The notes under the pieces are model-generated. The model saw nothing but the letters and a program-made list of their open reading frames with translations, was not told the origin of the DNA and made no database searches. DNA of 64,000 nucleotides, from contig NZ_VXLC01000031.1 in the NCBI RefSeq assembly GCF_008704205.1, forward strand, positions 1 to 64,000, given 5' to 3'. The translations under genes were made by a program, and so were the position numbers. Positions 1 to 8,342 of this stretch are shown one piece after another (the first letter of the stretch is position 1; each line of letters begins with the position of its first letter). This DNA comes from Nocardia colli (GTDB taxonomy: Bacteria > Actinomycetota > Actinomycetes > Mycobacteriales > Mycobacteriaceae).

Positions 1-69
1 GATGTCGACATATTCGACCTCTTCATCGGCAAGATATTTGATGACCTCGTCGGCTGTGCTGAACGCCAC
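1..69 (-). CDS. glnA: glutamine synthetase, N-terminal edge (partial)
   Basis: Only the first 23 codons are in the window. They read from a GTG start as VAFSTADEVIKYLADEEVEY then VDI, which is the characteristic opening of actinobacterial type I glutamine synthetases (beta-grasp N-terminal domain). A GGAG ribosome-binding site lies about 8 nt upstream of the GTG. The enzyme makes glutamine from glutamate, ammonia and ATP in the cytoplasm. The active site lies beyond the window edge, so activity cannot be judged. Confidence 0.85.
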   Translation of the reverse strand, partial: MAFSTADEVIKYLADEEVEYVDI

Positions 70-716
70 TGGAGAACTCCTCATTGATCTCGTCGAGATG
101 TCTGGGGCTCTTGCCCTACCGGATCAGGGCATCGGGCAACGCGCCGGTGGTGGGAGCTACTGAGACACGGCCCCAGGCGGCGGTAGACCGGGCCCCGATT
201 GCGCTGGATAAATTACGCTACCGCCAATCCTGATTGTTCCCAGTGGCGGCAATACTGTTGCGGTCCAACCGATTAGCTGCTTCGCGTAGTGAATGATCGA
301 CGCGCGTGTGTGTTGCTCGATCGTCTGATCTGGGCGAAAGCGTCGAATTATATTCGGGCACAATTGATTCGAGGTCGGCATCGGGGTGCGACAGCGGGGT
401 CGAACGCTTGTCTCCGGTGGTGACCTACGTGGAGCTGCTGACCGAATCTGTGGCCGAGCACCACCAAAAGGCTTGCCTCGCAGTGCTTCACGTGCAACGC
501 GCAACCGGCGCTACGAAGTGGTTTGTCGCGTCGGTGTTCTCGGACTATCGATGTTCGACGGTGAAGGTATTGATCAGGGCGCACAACGACAGGTTCCGGC
601 TCTTGTGCTCCAATTATCGCGACGCGACATCAACGGGAAGGAAACCGACCGGACATGATCGAGCTGTGCACGGGCATCGCCGCTGCAGCCCGGCCGATCG
701 CCCAACGGCGAGTTCG
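70..716. other. intergenic region, no convincing gene
   Basis: About 650 bases between the divergent glutamine synthetase and the nucleotidyltransferase-like gene. Reading frames are open in places, but the translations lack recognisable domains or plausible starts. It should hold the glutamine synthetase promoter. I see no RNA gene, terminator or repeat. Confidence 0.5.
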
Positions 717-1361
717 GTGACGGCGGTGCCGGGGGAGGGTTCGCCCAAGGCCGTCGGGCGTCTGCTTTCGGGCGAGGAATGCGCCCGGCTGTGGGCGCCA
801 TGGACTCCGGCCGAAGTCGCGGAACGAATGTCGAGTGTCCGGAGCCCGTGGTATGTCGCGGCCGGGTGGGCGCTGGACCTGTTCACCGGAGGCTCCGCGC
901 GGGCGCACGACGATCTCGAAATCGCCGTTCCGCGAAACGGATTCGACGAGATCGTCGGCGTTTTCCCGGACTTCGAGTGGGACGTTGCCGGTGACGGCCG
1001 CGTCTGGTCGTTTCCGGCCGAGGCGGAGAATCATTTTCAGACGTGGCTACGGGAGCCCGCGACCGGGCGTTATCGGGTCGACGTTTTTCGCGAACCGCAC
1101 GTCCGGAATCGTTGGGTGTGCCGTCGCGACTCGTCGATCACCCTGCCCTACGAAGAACTGATTCTGCATACCGCGGACGGCATACCCTACTCGATTCCGG
1201 AGGTTGCGCTGCTGTTCAAGGGCAAGGCGACGCGTGCGAAGGATGAAGCCGACTTCCAGCGGGTGCTACCCGTGCTGGACGGATCACAACGCGCTCGGCT
1301 CTTCGAATGGCTGTCGCGTGTGCATCCCGGCCACCCATGGCTCGAAAGACTCGCCGGCTAG
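717..1361 (+). CDS. nucleotidyltransferase of the aminoglycoside-2''-adenylyltransferase family
   Basis: About 214 aa. The frame is open further upstream (from 306), but similarity begins only near WYVAAGWALDLFTGG, so I place the start at GTG 717 (726 is equally possible). The nucleotidyltransferase core has GG-x-ARAHDDLEIAV, where the two acidic residues would bind metal. It is followed by the HFQTW and RYRVDVF segments, a WVCRRD stretch, and a PEVALLFKGKATRAKDEADF helix ending in a PGHPW tail, all typical of this family. Family members adenylylate aminoglycosides, but many chromosomal homologues have no proven substrate, so resistance is not implied. It stands alone, 90 nt before a secreted isochorismatase. 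Confidence 0.7.
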   Translation: MTAVPGEGSPKAVGRLLSGEECARLWAPWTPAEVAERMSSVRSPWYVAAGWALDLFTGGSARAHDDLEIAVPRNGFDEIVGVFPDFEWDVAGDGRVWSFPAEAENHFQTWLREPATGRYRVDVFREPHVRNRWVCRRDSSITLPYEELILHTADGIPYSIPEVALLFKGKATRAKDEADFQRVLPVLDGSQRARLFEWLSRVHPGHPWLERLAG

Positions 1362-1451
1362 ATCCTTCCTGGTCATGGGAGGTCGGGACGGCGCGGCATA
1401 TCTTGGGTTCGCGATGATCTTCGCGTTCCCGACTGGCGATGGAGGCTTTCG

Positions 1452-2192
1452 ATGGAGGACAGTTCTCGGCGTGACGTGATGAAGCTGGGCGCCTTGGGCG
1501 TCGCCGGATTGCTGGTGGCCGCGGCGGCTGACCTGGGCGCGCCGGTCGCGCGTGCGGACGTGCTGCCGGTCGGTTCGGTCGGCTACCCGATGGCGAATGT
1601 GACGATCCCACCGCAGAAGGTGAACTGGACGCCGGATCGAAATCGTGCCGCACTGCTGGTCCACGACATGCAGCACTACTTCGTGAAGATATTCAACACC
1701 GATGAGCCGCGGACATCGCTCATCGGCAATACCTCGAGGCTGCTCGACTGCGCGCGTTCGGCGCGAATACCGGTGTTCTATTCGGCGCAACCCGGCGGTA
1801 TGAGCCCGCAACAGCGCGGACTGGTGGCCGATTTCAGCGGCTCGGGTATGCCCGACGACGACAGCGAACGGGCGATCGTCCCGCCGCTCGAGCCGATCGC
1901 CGGAGACACCAGACTGCTCAAGCACAAATACAGCGAGTTCTTCGGCTCGGAACTGCTCCAACTCCTCCGTGATCAGGGCCGTGACCAGCTGATCCTGTGC
2001 GGTGTCTACGCGAACACCGGCGTCATGCTCACCGCCACCGACGCGTTTCAGAACGACATCCAGCCATTCCTGATCAGCGACGCGCTCGCCGATCAGACGG
2101 AGCAGGGACATCAGCGCGCCCTGGACTGGGTGTCGACCCGAGTAGCTCGCGTACTGAACACCGACTCAGTCATCGCCTCCCTGGCGCACTAG
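1452..2192 (+). CDS. isochorismatase-family hydrolase with Tat-type signal peptide
   Basis: 246 aa. The N-terminus has a twin-arginine motif (SRRDVMKLG, residues 5-13), a hydrophobic stretch and an ARA/D-like cleavage site near residue 35, so export by Tat is predicted. The rest is an isochorismatase-type alpha/beta hydrolase: the catalytic Asp is D72 in LLVHDMQ, a lysine is present in LLKHKYSEFFGSELL, and the GVYANTG motif stands where EntB/PhzD have GVYAHIG. As in those enzymes the nucleophilic Cys of nicotinamidase relatives is absent, pointing to vinyl-ether (isochorismate-like) rather than amide hydrolysis. Cytoplasmic siderophore or phenazine enzymes of this type normally lack a signal peptide, and no such pathway is nearby. 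Confidence 0.8.
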   Translation: MEDSSRRDVMKLGALGVAGLLVAAAADLGAPVARADVLPVGSVGYPMANVTIPPQKVNWTPDRNRAALLVHDMQHYFVKIFNTDEPRTSLIGNTSRLLDCARSARIPVFYSAQPGGMSPQQRGLVADFSGSGMPDDDSERAIVPPLEPIAGDTRLLKHKYSEFFGSELLQLLRDQGRDQLILCGVYANTGVMLTATDAFQNDIQPFLISDALADQTEQGHQRALDWVSTRVARVLNTDSVIASLAH

Positions 2193-2592
2193 CCGCCCCG
2201 AGGGGTCGGAACAGGAGTTCGCGCATATTCGCGGCGTCCCAAACCGGCGGGAATTCTGGTTCGAGGTCAGCCGGGTCCCGGTCTGCATCGCATGCGGTGA
2301 TCTGTGGCCGGCTCAATGGCATACCTGGCTGTCGCGCGCTCGCCCGGTCGACACGTGGCACAACGGCCAACAGATAGACGAATGGCTCGAACCCGCTTAC
2401 CGGGACCGGCTGCCCGAGCTCTTTGCCCACCACACCCGCGCGGACCTGACCCGCGCTGTGCCTGCAGCGACCGAACTCTATGCGAACGTAGTCACGGAAA
2501 TCGTTGCCACACAGATGCTTCCAGATCTCGGGCGGCTTCCTGCGGTAATCGAGCACATCGATCGAATCTTGAAGTTCTCCGGTTCGCAGTGA
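2193..2592 (+). pseudogene. C-terminal remnant of an unidentified protein, no start codon
   Basis: A frame immediately downstream of the isochorismatase codes for about 130 residues with protein-like composition (for example WFEVSRVPVCIACGDLW, RLPELFAHHTRADLTRAV, IEHIDRILKFSGSQ) and ends at TGA 2590-2592. The frame has no ATG or other plausible start before about 2458, well inside the conserved-looking part. I read it as a truncated gene. The family is not recognised; a nucleotidyltransferase relation is possible but unproven. Confidence 0.4.
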
Positions 2593-2696
2593 ACGAACGC
2601 GGCGACGAGGGTTGACAATCTCTTCCGGTAAGCGTTGACTTACGGTTCGTAGATACTTACCGAGCAGGAGATGAATGGGGTGCGCTCGCCGATCGG

Positions 2697-3443
2697 ATGC
2701 GGCGCACGATCTTGGAGCGCCTGGCGGAGAAACCGCAGGCGGTCGGTGAGCTCGCACGCGAGTTGCCGATCAGCCGACCCGCGGTTTCACAGCATCTGAA
2801 GGTGCTCAAGGACGCGGGGCTGGTTCTGGATCAGGCCGTCGGCACCCGTCGGATCTATCACTTGAATCCGGACGGGATGGGCGCGTTGCGCGCTCAGCTC
2901 GATCGATTCTGGGGACGCGCCCTAGCAACGTATCAACAAGTGGTCGAACAACATTCAGGAGAAGTCATGACACAGACTCAAGCCGAACCGGTGCAGCAGC
3001 AGGTCGTGGTCAACGCGCCGTTGGAGCGCGCGTTCGCGGTGTTCGTCGAACGGTTCGACGCGATCAAGCCGCGCGAGCACAACCTGCTCTCCTCCCCGAT
3101 CGCCGAGACGGTGTTCGAGCCGCGCGTCGGCGGGCACATCTACGACCGCGGCGAGGACGGCAGCGAGTGTCGCTGGGCCCGGGTGCTCGCCTACGACCCG
3201 CCGAACCGTGTGGTGTTCAGCTGGGATATCACCGGCCGCTGGGAGGTCGAGACCGATCCGGACAAGACCAGCGAGGTGGAGGTCACGTTCACCGCCGAAG
3301 GCCCGGACCGCACCCGCGTCGACCTCGAACACCGCAACCTCGACCGCCACGGTGACGACATGGCGGCCGTGCGGTCCGGGGTCGAAAGCGGTTGGGCGAC
3401 CTATTTGCAGCGTTATCTCGATGTTGTGGACAAGGAGGCCTGA
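2697..3443 (+). CDS. ArsR-type winged-helix / SRPBCC (AHSA1) fusion protein
   Basis: 248 aa. Residues 1-85 are an ArsR-family winged helix (GELARELPISRPAVSQHLKVL recognition region, TRRIYHL wing). Residues 90-248 are an SRPBCC/AHSA1 lipid-binding-like domain (AFAVFVERFDAIKP, RVLAYDPPNRVVFSW, GWATYLQRYLDVV). These two domains are usually separate, overlapping genes. Here an internal ATG at 2967 is preceded by AGGAG, so the SRPBCC half may also be made alone. Family similarity (EWGALADRMRRTIL) extends upstream of the only in-frame ATG, yet no other start exists before stop 2613. The next gene overlaps by one base (TGATG). Likely a self-contained autoregulated operon with an unknown ligand. Confidence 0.8.
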   Translation: MRRTILERLAEKPQAVGELARELPISRPAVSQHLKVLKDAGLVLDQAVGTRRIYHLNPDGMGALRAQLDRFWGRALATYQQVVEQHSGEVMTQTQAEPVQQQVVVNAPLERAFAVFVERFDAIKPREHNLLSSPIAETVFEPRVGGHIYDRGEDGSECRWARVLAYDPPNRVVFSWDITGRWEVETDPDKTSEVEVTFTAEGPDRTRVDLEHRNLDRHGDDMAAVRSGVESGWATYLQRYLDVVDKEA

Positions 3444-3901
3444 TGGCGCCGATCGAGGTCAGCGATGAGGTCGACCGGCCGGTCGAGCAGGTGTTCGCTT
3501 ATGTCACCGATCCGTCCCGGTTCGGGGAATGGCAGCAGGGTGTGGTCTCCGGGCGGATGGACGGTGGCGGCGTACCGCGGGTCGGGCAGAAATGTTTGAC
3601 CACCCGTCGCATCGGCTTCGCCGAACGCCCGGTGACCGCCGAGCTCGCCTACATCGACCCGCCTCGGACCTGGGGTGTCCGCGGTATCGACGGACCGATC
3701 CGCTCGATCGTCGACGTCACCGTCGACCCACTCGACGACGGCGCCCGATCGCGCGTCACGATCCGGCTCGACTTCGTCGGGCACGGTATCGGCAAACTGC
3801 TGGTCCCGTTGGTGGTACGTCCACAGTCCCGTAAGGAGATGCCCGCGAACCTCGCCGCCTTGCGGCGACAACTGGAAAACCAACCCGCGCAACGGAAATG
3901 A
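3443..3901 (+). CDS. SRPBCC family protein (polyketide cyclase/dehydrase-like)
   Basis: 152 aa from ATG 3443, which follows a strong AAGGAGG site and overlaps the preceding stop as TGATG, so translation is probably coupled to the ArsR/SRPBCC gene. The whole length fits one START-like helix-grip domain (EVDRPVEQVFAYVTDPSRFGEW at the N-terminus, and a C-terminal helix with EMPANLAALRRQLE). Such proteins bind hydrophobic ligands or act as coenzyme-binding or cyclase-like enzymes. Nothing identifies the ligand here. Confidence 0.8.
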   Translation: MAPIEVSDEVDRPVEQVFAYVTDPSRFGEWQQGVVSGRMDGGGVPRVGQKCLTTRRIGFAERPVTAELAYIDPPRTWGVRGIDGPIRSIVDVTVDPLDDGARSRVTIRLDFVGHGIGKLLVPLVVRPQSRKEMPANLAALRRQLENQPAQRK

Positions 3902-3961
3902 GGTCGAGCGCGGCACCGTCGGACGTGGCCGGCCGGCCCGTGGATCGGTCACCGCCGCCGT

Positions 3962-4777
3962 TCATTTTTCGGTAGCCAGATACTTCAGGTTGTCGAACAT
4001 CGGTCTCAGTGCTTCCGGAAAGGCCGGGAGCACTCGATCGAAGCGAGTCGCGAGATCCTGCAGTGTGTTGCCGGTGGCCGTCCATCCGTGCGACGCGAAC
4101 CAGGTCGCGGCAGTGCTTCGCCGGGTCAACCGATGGTCGGGGTAGTAGCTGGCGTCGGGACTGTCCGAGATGTCCGCCGCGAATCGGCTGCCTGCCGCCG
4201 ACAGCATGTCCACCTGCTCGAACAGCGAACTCTGCAATGTCGTCGGCAGGTGCGTGAGCAGCCCCTCGGTCAACCAGGCCGTCGGTGCCGCCGGATCGAA
4301 TGCCGCGGCCAGCAAAGGGCTCGTCCAGTCATCGAGCGGATCGGCCGTAACCTCCCACCGCAGTGCTCGCGGTATCGCGTTGTGCTCGGTGAGGACCTGT
4401 CGCTTGAATTGCTGGGTCGAGGCCACGTCGATCTCGTACACCACCGAGCCCGGCGCCCAATCCAGCCGATACGCGCGAGCGTCGAACCCTGCGGCCAGCA
4501 GAACGACCTGCTGTATTCCGTCGGCCGAGGCCGACAACGAAAAATCGTCCAAGAACTTGGTCCGGAATCCCGCGACAACGGAGGTCAGCATGCTCTCGGA
4601 GAGTAGTTCCGGGCATTCGGTGAGCCGGCTGATTTCTGGAGCGCCGGCCGCCGCCAGAAACCAGCCGGAATATTCATCGCAGGCGAGGGATTCGACCTGA
4701 GCTGCCGCCATCGCACGTTCCAGCGCGACCAGCAGCGCGGTTCTCCCGATATCCCATGGTCCGGATTCAGTGCGCAC
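3962..4777 (-). CDS. SAM-dependent methyltransferase, leucine carboxyl methyltransferase (LCM) fold
   Basis: 271 aa, typical length for the mycobacterial TIGR00027-type family. The SAM-binding motif is VVLLAAGFDARAYRLDW, followed by VYEIDVASTQQFKRQVL (acidic residue at the end of strand 2) and the WLTEGLLTHLP motif. The start overlaps the end of the upstream thioesterase-like gene by 11 nt, so the two are probably one transcript. Substrates of this family are unknown; fatty or polyketide carboxylates are often suggested. A second member lies at 20305-21165. Confidence 0.85.
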   Translation of the reverse strand: MRTESGPWDIGRTALLVALERAMAAAQVESLACDEYSGWFLAAAGAPEISRLTECPELLSESMLTSVVAGFRTKFLDDFSLSASADGIQQVVLLAAGFDARAYRLDWAPGSVVYEIDVASTQQFKRQVLTEHNAIPRALRWEVTADPLDDWTSPLLAAAFDPAAPTAWLTEGLLTHLPTTLQSSLFEQVDMLSAAGSRFAADISDSPDASYYPDHRLTRRSTAATWFASHGWTATGNTLQDLATRFDRVLPAFPEALRPMFDNLKYLATEK

Positions 4778-5282
4778 TATTTTCCTCGAATTCAGCGGTC
4801 ACGATAACCGTTTTGTGGGCAAGACGATGCGCTTCGAAATGCGGCCGGTAGACGACGACGAAGTCCATTCGCCCCTCACCGACGACCTCGTGCGCGTCGC
4901 GGACGATGACCGACCAACTGCTGTATGTACCGCGGGCTGCTGTACAGCGGGCGCTGATCTCTATTTCGGCGCCTACCGCGATGGGGCCGATATGATTCAG
5001 GCGCTGGTGGATACCCAGTGCGCAATGACCCTCCGGAATCGCCTCGTGTAGCGCCGCCATGCATAGTTCTTCGCATCGCCGGATAACTGCGAACGACGCG
5101 ACGACCGGCGGCTTGTCGGTCCATATCGGCCCTGGTCCCGCGCTGTGCACGGAGTCGTCGGGCACGGTGTGATATCGATAGACGCGCCAGGTGCCGCGGC
5201 GTGCGATCGTCGGCCGACGCCGGCGCACGCCGATCCGCCGGCTGCGCCGCAATGAACGGACGAAGAGAGTTGGGCTGAGCAT
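4767..5282 (-). CDS. hotdog-fold thioesterase, FlK-like
   Basis: 171 aa from ATG 5282; a TTG at 5303 overlapping the upstream stop as TTGA is an alternative. The first ~50 residues are basic and unconserved. The remainder resembles fluoroacetyl-CoA thioesterase-type hotdogs: CEELCMAALHEAIPEGHCALGIHQRLNHIGPIAVG aligns with the helix and the G-T/H-x-A-x-TPPG region, then the WSVIVRDAHEVVGEGRMDFVVV strand pair. It probably hydrolyses or binds an acyl-CoA. It is coupled to the methyltransferase downstream and preceded by a truncated TetR gene that may control the pair. Confidence 0.65.
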   Translation of the reverse strand: MLSPTLFVRSLRRSRRIGVRRRRPTIARRGTWRVYRYHTVPDDSVHSAGPGPIWTDKPPVVASFAVIRRCEELCMAALHEAIPEGHCALGIHQRLNHIGPIAVGAEIEISARCTAARGTYSSWSVIVRDAHEVVGEGRMDFVVVYRPHFEAHRLAHKTVIVTAEFEENSAH

Positions 5283-5299
5283 CGATGGCCGCCTCGAAC

Positions 5300-5488
5300 T
5301 CAATGGTGAATAGATTTGGATCGCGCCTCGGCGGCGACCGCCGCACGTAGCTCGTCCATGCTTTCGAAGTATTGATAGAACTGGGCTGTCCCGATTCCTG
5401 CTACTGCGGCAACTTCGTCGATGCCGGTATGTGGATCCTTGCCCAGGAGATAAACTGCCGTCTCTAAAATGTACTCACGCACGAGCAT
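5300..5488 (-). CDS. truncated TetR-type DNA-binding domain
   Basis: 62 aa from ATG 5488 (a TTG at 5509 would add 7). It contains one complete TetR helix-turn-helix, with IDEVAAVAGIGTAQFYQYFESMDELRAAV as the recognition region, and then stops. The ligand-binding and dimerisation half (usually 120-140 residues) is missing, and the thioesterase gene begins at the stop. This could be a decayed repressor or a minimal DNA-binding protein. The sequence quality of the remaining domain is good. Confidence 0.6.
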   Translation of the reverse strand: MLVREYILETAVYLLGKDPHTGIDEVAAVAGIGTAQFYQYFESMDELRAAVAAEARSKSIHH

Positions 5489-5593
5489 GCCTTTCCGAAA
5501 TGCAGACAAGCTGCGGGTTTAGCATATTCACGGATGAACGAGTGCGCTAAATGGCTTTCCGCTGATATCGTGCGGCCGTTCTGGGAGGCGATA

Positions 5594-6322
5594 TCAACGT
5601 CTTAGCGACCGGTCGGTCTGGGCAGCATCACACCGCGCGGTTGGGACCGGTCCCACGGCCGATAATCCGCCGGCTTTCCCCGCCGCTCGGCGGGGCTCCA
5701 CGGGCTCGACCGGGCTGGAATGTCGAATGCGCAGCAGTGCCGCGATCACTATTACGACGATGAGGATCACCGCCACCGCTGTGGCGATAGCTGTCCTGGT
5801 ATCGATGTCGGCGAGGTGCCCGAAGACGGCGGCGGCCGAGTATCCGATACCGGCCTCGGCGCCCGCCCAGGGAAGTGCGGCGGCAGCGCTGAACGGCGCG
5901 ATGCGCCGGTAGGGCAGGCCGGTGGCTCCGGCGAGGTGCGGGGCGACAGTACGCAGCACAGGCAGGAAACGGCAGACGAATACCGCCTGGCCGCCTCTGC
6001 GATTCATCAGGTCCGTGGCACGTTGCCAAGCGGCGGCCGGGATACGGCGGCCGAGCCGGCCGATGCGCAGCCGGCTGCCGAGAAGCAGCCCGGTCCGGTG
6101 GCCGAGCGCGTCCCCGATCAGCACGGCGCCCACGGCGACCGAGATGACGATCGGGAGGTCGAGCTGGCCCGTGCGGGCCAGGGTGCCGGCGGTCAGCATT
6201 ATCGTCAGGGTGGGCACGATCGGACCGAGCAGCAGGACGGATTCGGCCAAGATCGCCACGGCGACGAGCCCATAGGCGCCCGGTGCGGGCAGCTGGGTCA
6301 GATGATGCGCGAACGAACTCAC
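5594..6322 (-). CDS. DedA/SNARE-associated family membrane protein
   Basis: 242 aa. The GTG at 6322 overlaps the upstream methyltransferase stop as GTGA, which fixes the start. The protein has the DedA pattern: an N-terminal re-entrant/transmembrane segment (AVAILAESVLLLGPIVPT), a central GDALGHRTGLLLG motif, the basic F-x-x-RFLPVLRTVAPHLAGATG segment characteristic of the family, and a final transmembrane helix (AIATAVAVILIVVIVIAALL). DedA proteins act as lipid flippases or affect membrane potential. Pairing with a phospholipid methyltransferase suggests a membrane-lipid role. Its last codons contain one of the TGGGACCGGTCCCA palindromes. Confidence 0.85.
   Translation of the reverse strand: MSSFAHHLTQLPAPGAYGLVAVAILAESVLLLGPIVPTLTIMLTAGTLARTGQLDLPIVISVAVGAVLIGDALGHRTGLLLGSRLRIGRLGRRIPAAAWQRATDLMNRRGGQAVFVCRFLPVLRTVAPHLAGATGLPYRRIAPFSAAAALPWAGAEAGIGYSAAAVFGHLADIDTRTAIATAVAVILIVVIVIAALLRIRHSSPVEPVEPRRAAGKAGGLSAVGPVPTARCDAAQTDRSLRR
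5642..5655. promoter_or_regulatory. TGGGACCGGTCCCA palindrome, copy 1
   Basis: Perfect 14-bp palindrome inside the 3' end of the DedA gene. Four further copies of the GGGACCGGTCCC core lie at 9395, 17061, 21890 and 23846, all in intergenic DNA. Function unknown. With no loop it is not a terminator. Confidence 0.5.
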
Positions 6323-7047
6323 CGGTGTGCTCCGGGCTCGATCCGGACGGAGTTCGGTACATCGGACGGCAGCGGCGCTTGCAACTGCCACACCCGCGCG
6401 GGCGGGACATTGCCCCATACCGTCGAGCTGCCGGTGGCATAGCGGCGTCGATAGTCGGCCAATACCGCTTCGACGGCTCGATGCCGGACCGCCTCGGCGC
6501 GGGAGGCCAGCAGCCGACGCGCGTGGCCGGTAGCGAGATAGCTGAAATAGGTCAGCGTCCCACCGGGATGCAGCAGCTCGAGGTAGCGGTCCATGATCTT
6601 TCGGACTTGGTCCGCGGTGAAGTTGGTGAAGGGCAGCCCGGAGACGATGCTGTCGTATCGATGCCCGGTCTCGAACTGCTCGACGAGCGTTTGATGGACA
6701 CACACCCGGTTGGTGGCCGCCGCTGGATGCGGATGGGTGTGCACGAGGCGCCGCAGGTGCGCGGCGAAACGCGGGTTGACCTCCACGATGTCGAGGCGGC
6801 TGCCGGCGCAGAGCAACGGGATGAGCGCCCGGGTGACCGAGCCGGTGCCGGCGCCGACCTCCAGGACGGCGAGCGGCTGCCCGGCCTGATCGTGCAGCGG
6901 AGCGGCGAGACGTGCGGCCAGCCGGCGGCTACTGGGCGCGATGGCGCCGGTCGTCCGGAAATTGGTGAATGCCTCGATGAGGAATGTCCGGCCATCGGTA
7001 TTGCGCCGCACGGGGATACGGTCGTCGGTGGAGATCGATTCGTTCAT
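6319..7047 (-). CDS. phospholipid N-methyltransferase-like SAM enzyme
   Basis: 242 aa from ATG 7047. Class I methyltransferase fold: SAM motif LAVLEVGAGTGSVTRALIP, then VEVNPRFAAHLRR, and the YDSIVSGLPFTNF motif. The latter corresponds to the SGLP-x-x-x-F motif of Rhodobacter-type phosphatidylethanolamine N-methyltransferases (PmtA) and related rRNA-dimethylase-like enzymes. Overlap with the DedA gene (GTGA) indicates coupled synthesis. It faces the two-component system across about 130 bp, so that system could regulate it. Confidence 0.8.
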   Translation of the reverse strand: MNESISTDDRIPVRRNTDGRTFLIEAFTNFRTTGAIAPSSRRLAARLAAPLHDQAGQPLAVLEVGAGTGSVTRALIPLLCAGSRLDIVEVNPRFAAHLRRLVHTHPHPAAATNRVCVHQTLVEQFETGHRYDSIVSGLPFTNFTADQVRKIMDRYLELLHPGGTLTYFSYLATGHARRLLASRAEAVRHRAVEAVLADYRRRYATGSSTVWGNVPPARVWQLQAPLPSDVPNSVRIEPGAHR

Positions 7048-7178
7048 TCTTCGGACGCTATTGTCGGCGAGCGCGCTGGAAATCCGCCGTTGTGCGGCCC
7101 TGATCACCGACGAAAGTAGGGGGTGGACACGCCCGATCGTCGGCATGCGAGCTGCCGATCGGTGCCTACGATCGGAGC

Positions 7179-8342
7179 GTGCATTGGAGCGAAGTGCCAC
7201 CGCGTGCCGTAGCCCTCGGCCGGATGGTGCTTGTCTTGTCGGCGAGTTTCGTGGCGGCGTTGAACGGCTCGATGTTGTCCGGTGGCGACTACATCAACGT
7301 CTACAGCGCGGCTGTCGTGTTGTGCGGCATCGCTTTGATCATGGAGCCTCGGTATCCCACCCCCGCGCCCATACTGTCGACTCTGGCTGCTGGTGTCTTG
7401 GGCTGGCCGATGCTCCCGCCGCTGCTGTTGGCCTTGTTCTTTCTCGCCGCTCGCGGTCGGCTTTGGGCGTCGGTCGGTTGTGTCACGCTCGCCTTGGCCG
7501 GCAACTCGCTGTCTCACCCCGAGATAAGCCTTCGGGATCCACAGCCCTATGGGCCGATAATCTTCTTGATGCTGGCGGTGGTTCTCGGCTTGTGGGTGGG
7601 CAGCCGGCGTCGCCTGGTAGACGCCCTCGCCGCGCGAGTGGAGTACCTGCACAGCGAGCGGGCGCTGCGCGAGCAGGCGGCCCGGCTGGCCGAGCGGGCG
7701 GCCATCGCCACCGAAATGCACGACGTACTCGCCCACCGGCTGAGCCTGATCGCGCTGCATACCGGCGTGCTGAGCAAGCACAGAGAGCCGGTGCCCGACG
7801 TAGTGTCCGAACGCATTTCCCTCCTGCGCACGGCTGCCACCGACGCCCTCGCCGATCTCCGTGATGTCCTCGGCGCCCTGCGCGATTCCGACGACTCCGT
7901 GCCGGGAGCGCCACCGGTTCCAGTTCTCCGGGAGGTCGACGAACTGATCGAGCAGGCGCGGGCCGCCGGCCAGCAGATCGAGCTGACCAGCGAGGGCCAC
8001 CCTACGGACGCGCCGACCGCGCACCGGCTCGCGGTCGTCCGCGTCGTCCAGGAGGCGCTGACCAATACTCGAAAGCACGCCCCGGACGCGGCGGTGCGGG
8101 TTCTCGTCAGTTACGGCCCGCCGGCCACCCTGGTGGAAATCAGCAATACCGCCGCCGCGCAGGTCAGCAATTCAGTGACGTCCGGCTTCGGTCTCATCGG
8201 CCTCAGCGAACGGATCGAAGCCCTCGGCGGGCACTTGGACGCAGGGCCGTCCGGCGCCGGGGCCTGGGCCGTCGTCGCTCGGATCCCGCATCCCGGCACC
8301 GAAGATCGTCGCCGGACCGAACCGGAAGGCGCCACACCATGA
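7179..8342 (+). CDS. NarL-family sensor histidine kinase
   Basis: 387 aa from GTG 7179. Residues 15-150 form about five to six hydrophobic membrane segments with almost no extracellular domain, suggesting sensing of membrane state. HisKA_3 dimerisation domain: ERAAIATEMHDVLAHRLSLIALH carries the phospho-accepting His. The ATP-binding domain has the N-box NTRKHA and the FGLIGLSERIEALGG region. Its stop overlaps the response regulator start (ATGA). Target genes are not shown by the sequence; the divergent lipid-methyltransferase/DedA operon is the obvious candidate. Confidence 0.9.
   Translation: MHWSEVPPRAVALGRMVLVLSASFVAALNGSMLSGGDYINVYSAAVVLCGIALIMEPRYPTPAPILSTLAAGVLGWPMLPPLLLALFFLAARGRLWASVGCVTLALAGNSLSHPEISLRDPQPYGPIIFLMLAVVLGLWVGSRRRLVDALAARVEYLHSERALREQAARLAERAAIATEMHDVLAHRLSLIALHTGVLSKHREPVPDVVSERISLLRTAATDALADLRDVLGALRDSDDSVPGAPPVPVLREVDELIEQARAAGQQIELTSEGHPTDAPTAHRLAVVRVVQEALTNTRKHAPDAAVRVLVSYGPPATLVEISNTAAAQVSNSVTSGFGLIGLSERIEALGGHLDAGPSGAGAWAVVARIPHPGTEDRRRTEPEGATP

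Noticed and set aside
306..716. Upstream extension of the nucleotidyltransferase frame
   Set aside because: The extra 137 residues have no family similarity, and internal GTG starts fit the domain boundary better.
717..1361. Assigning aminoglycoside resistance
   Set aside because: Family membership alone does not show resistance, and there is no mobile element or resistance context.
5642..5655. TGGGACCGGTCCCA as a transcription terminator
   Set aside because: It is a loop-less palindrome and four of the five copies lie near gene starts rather than ends.
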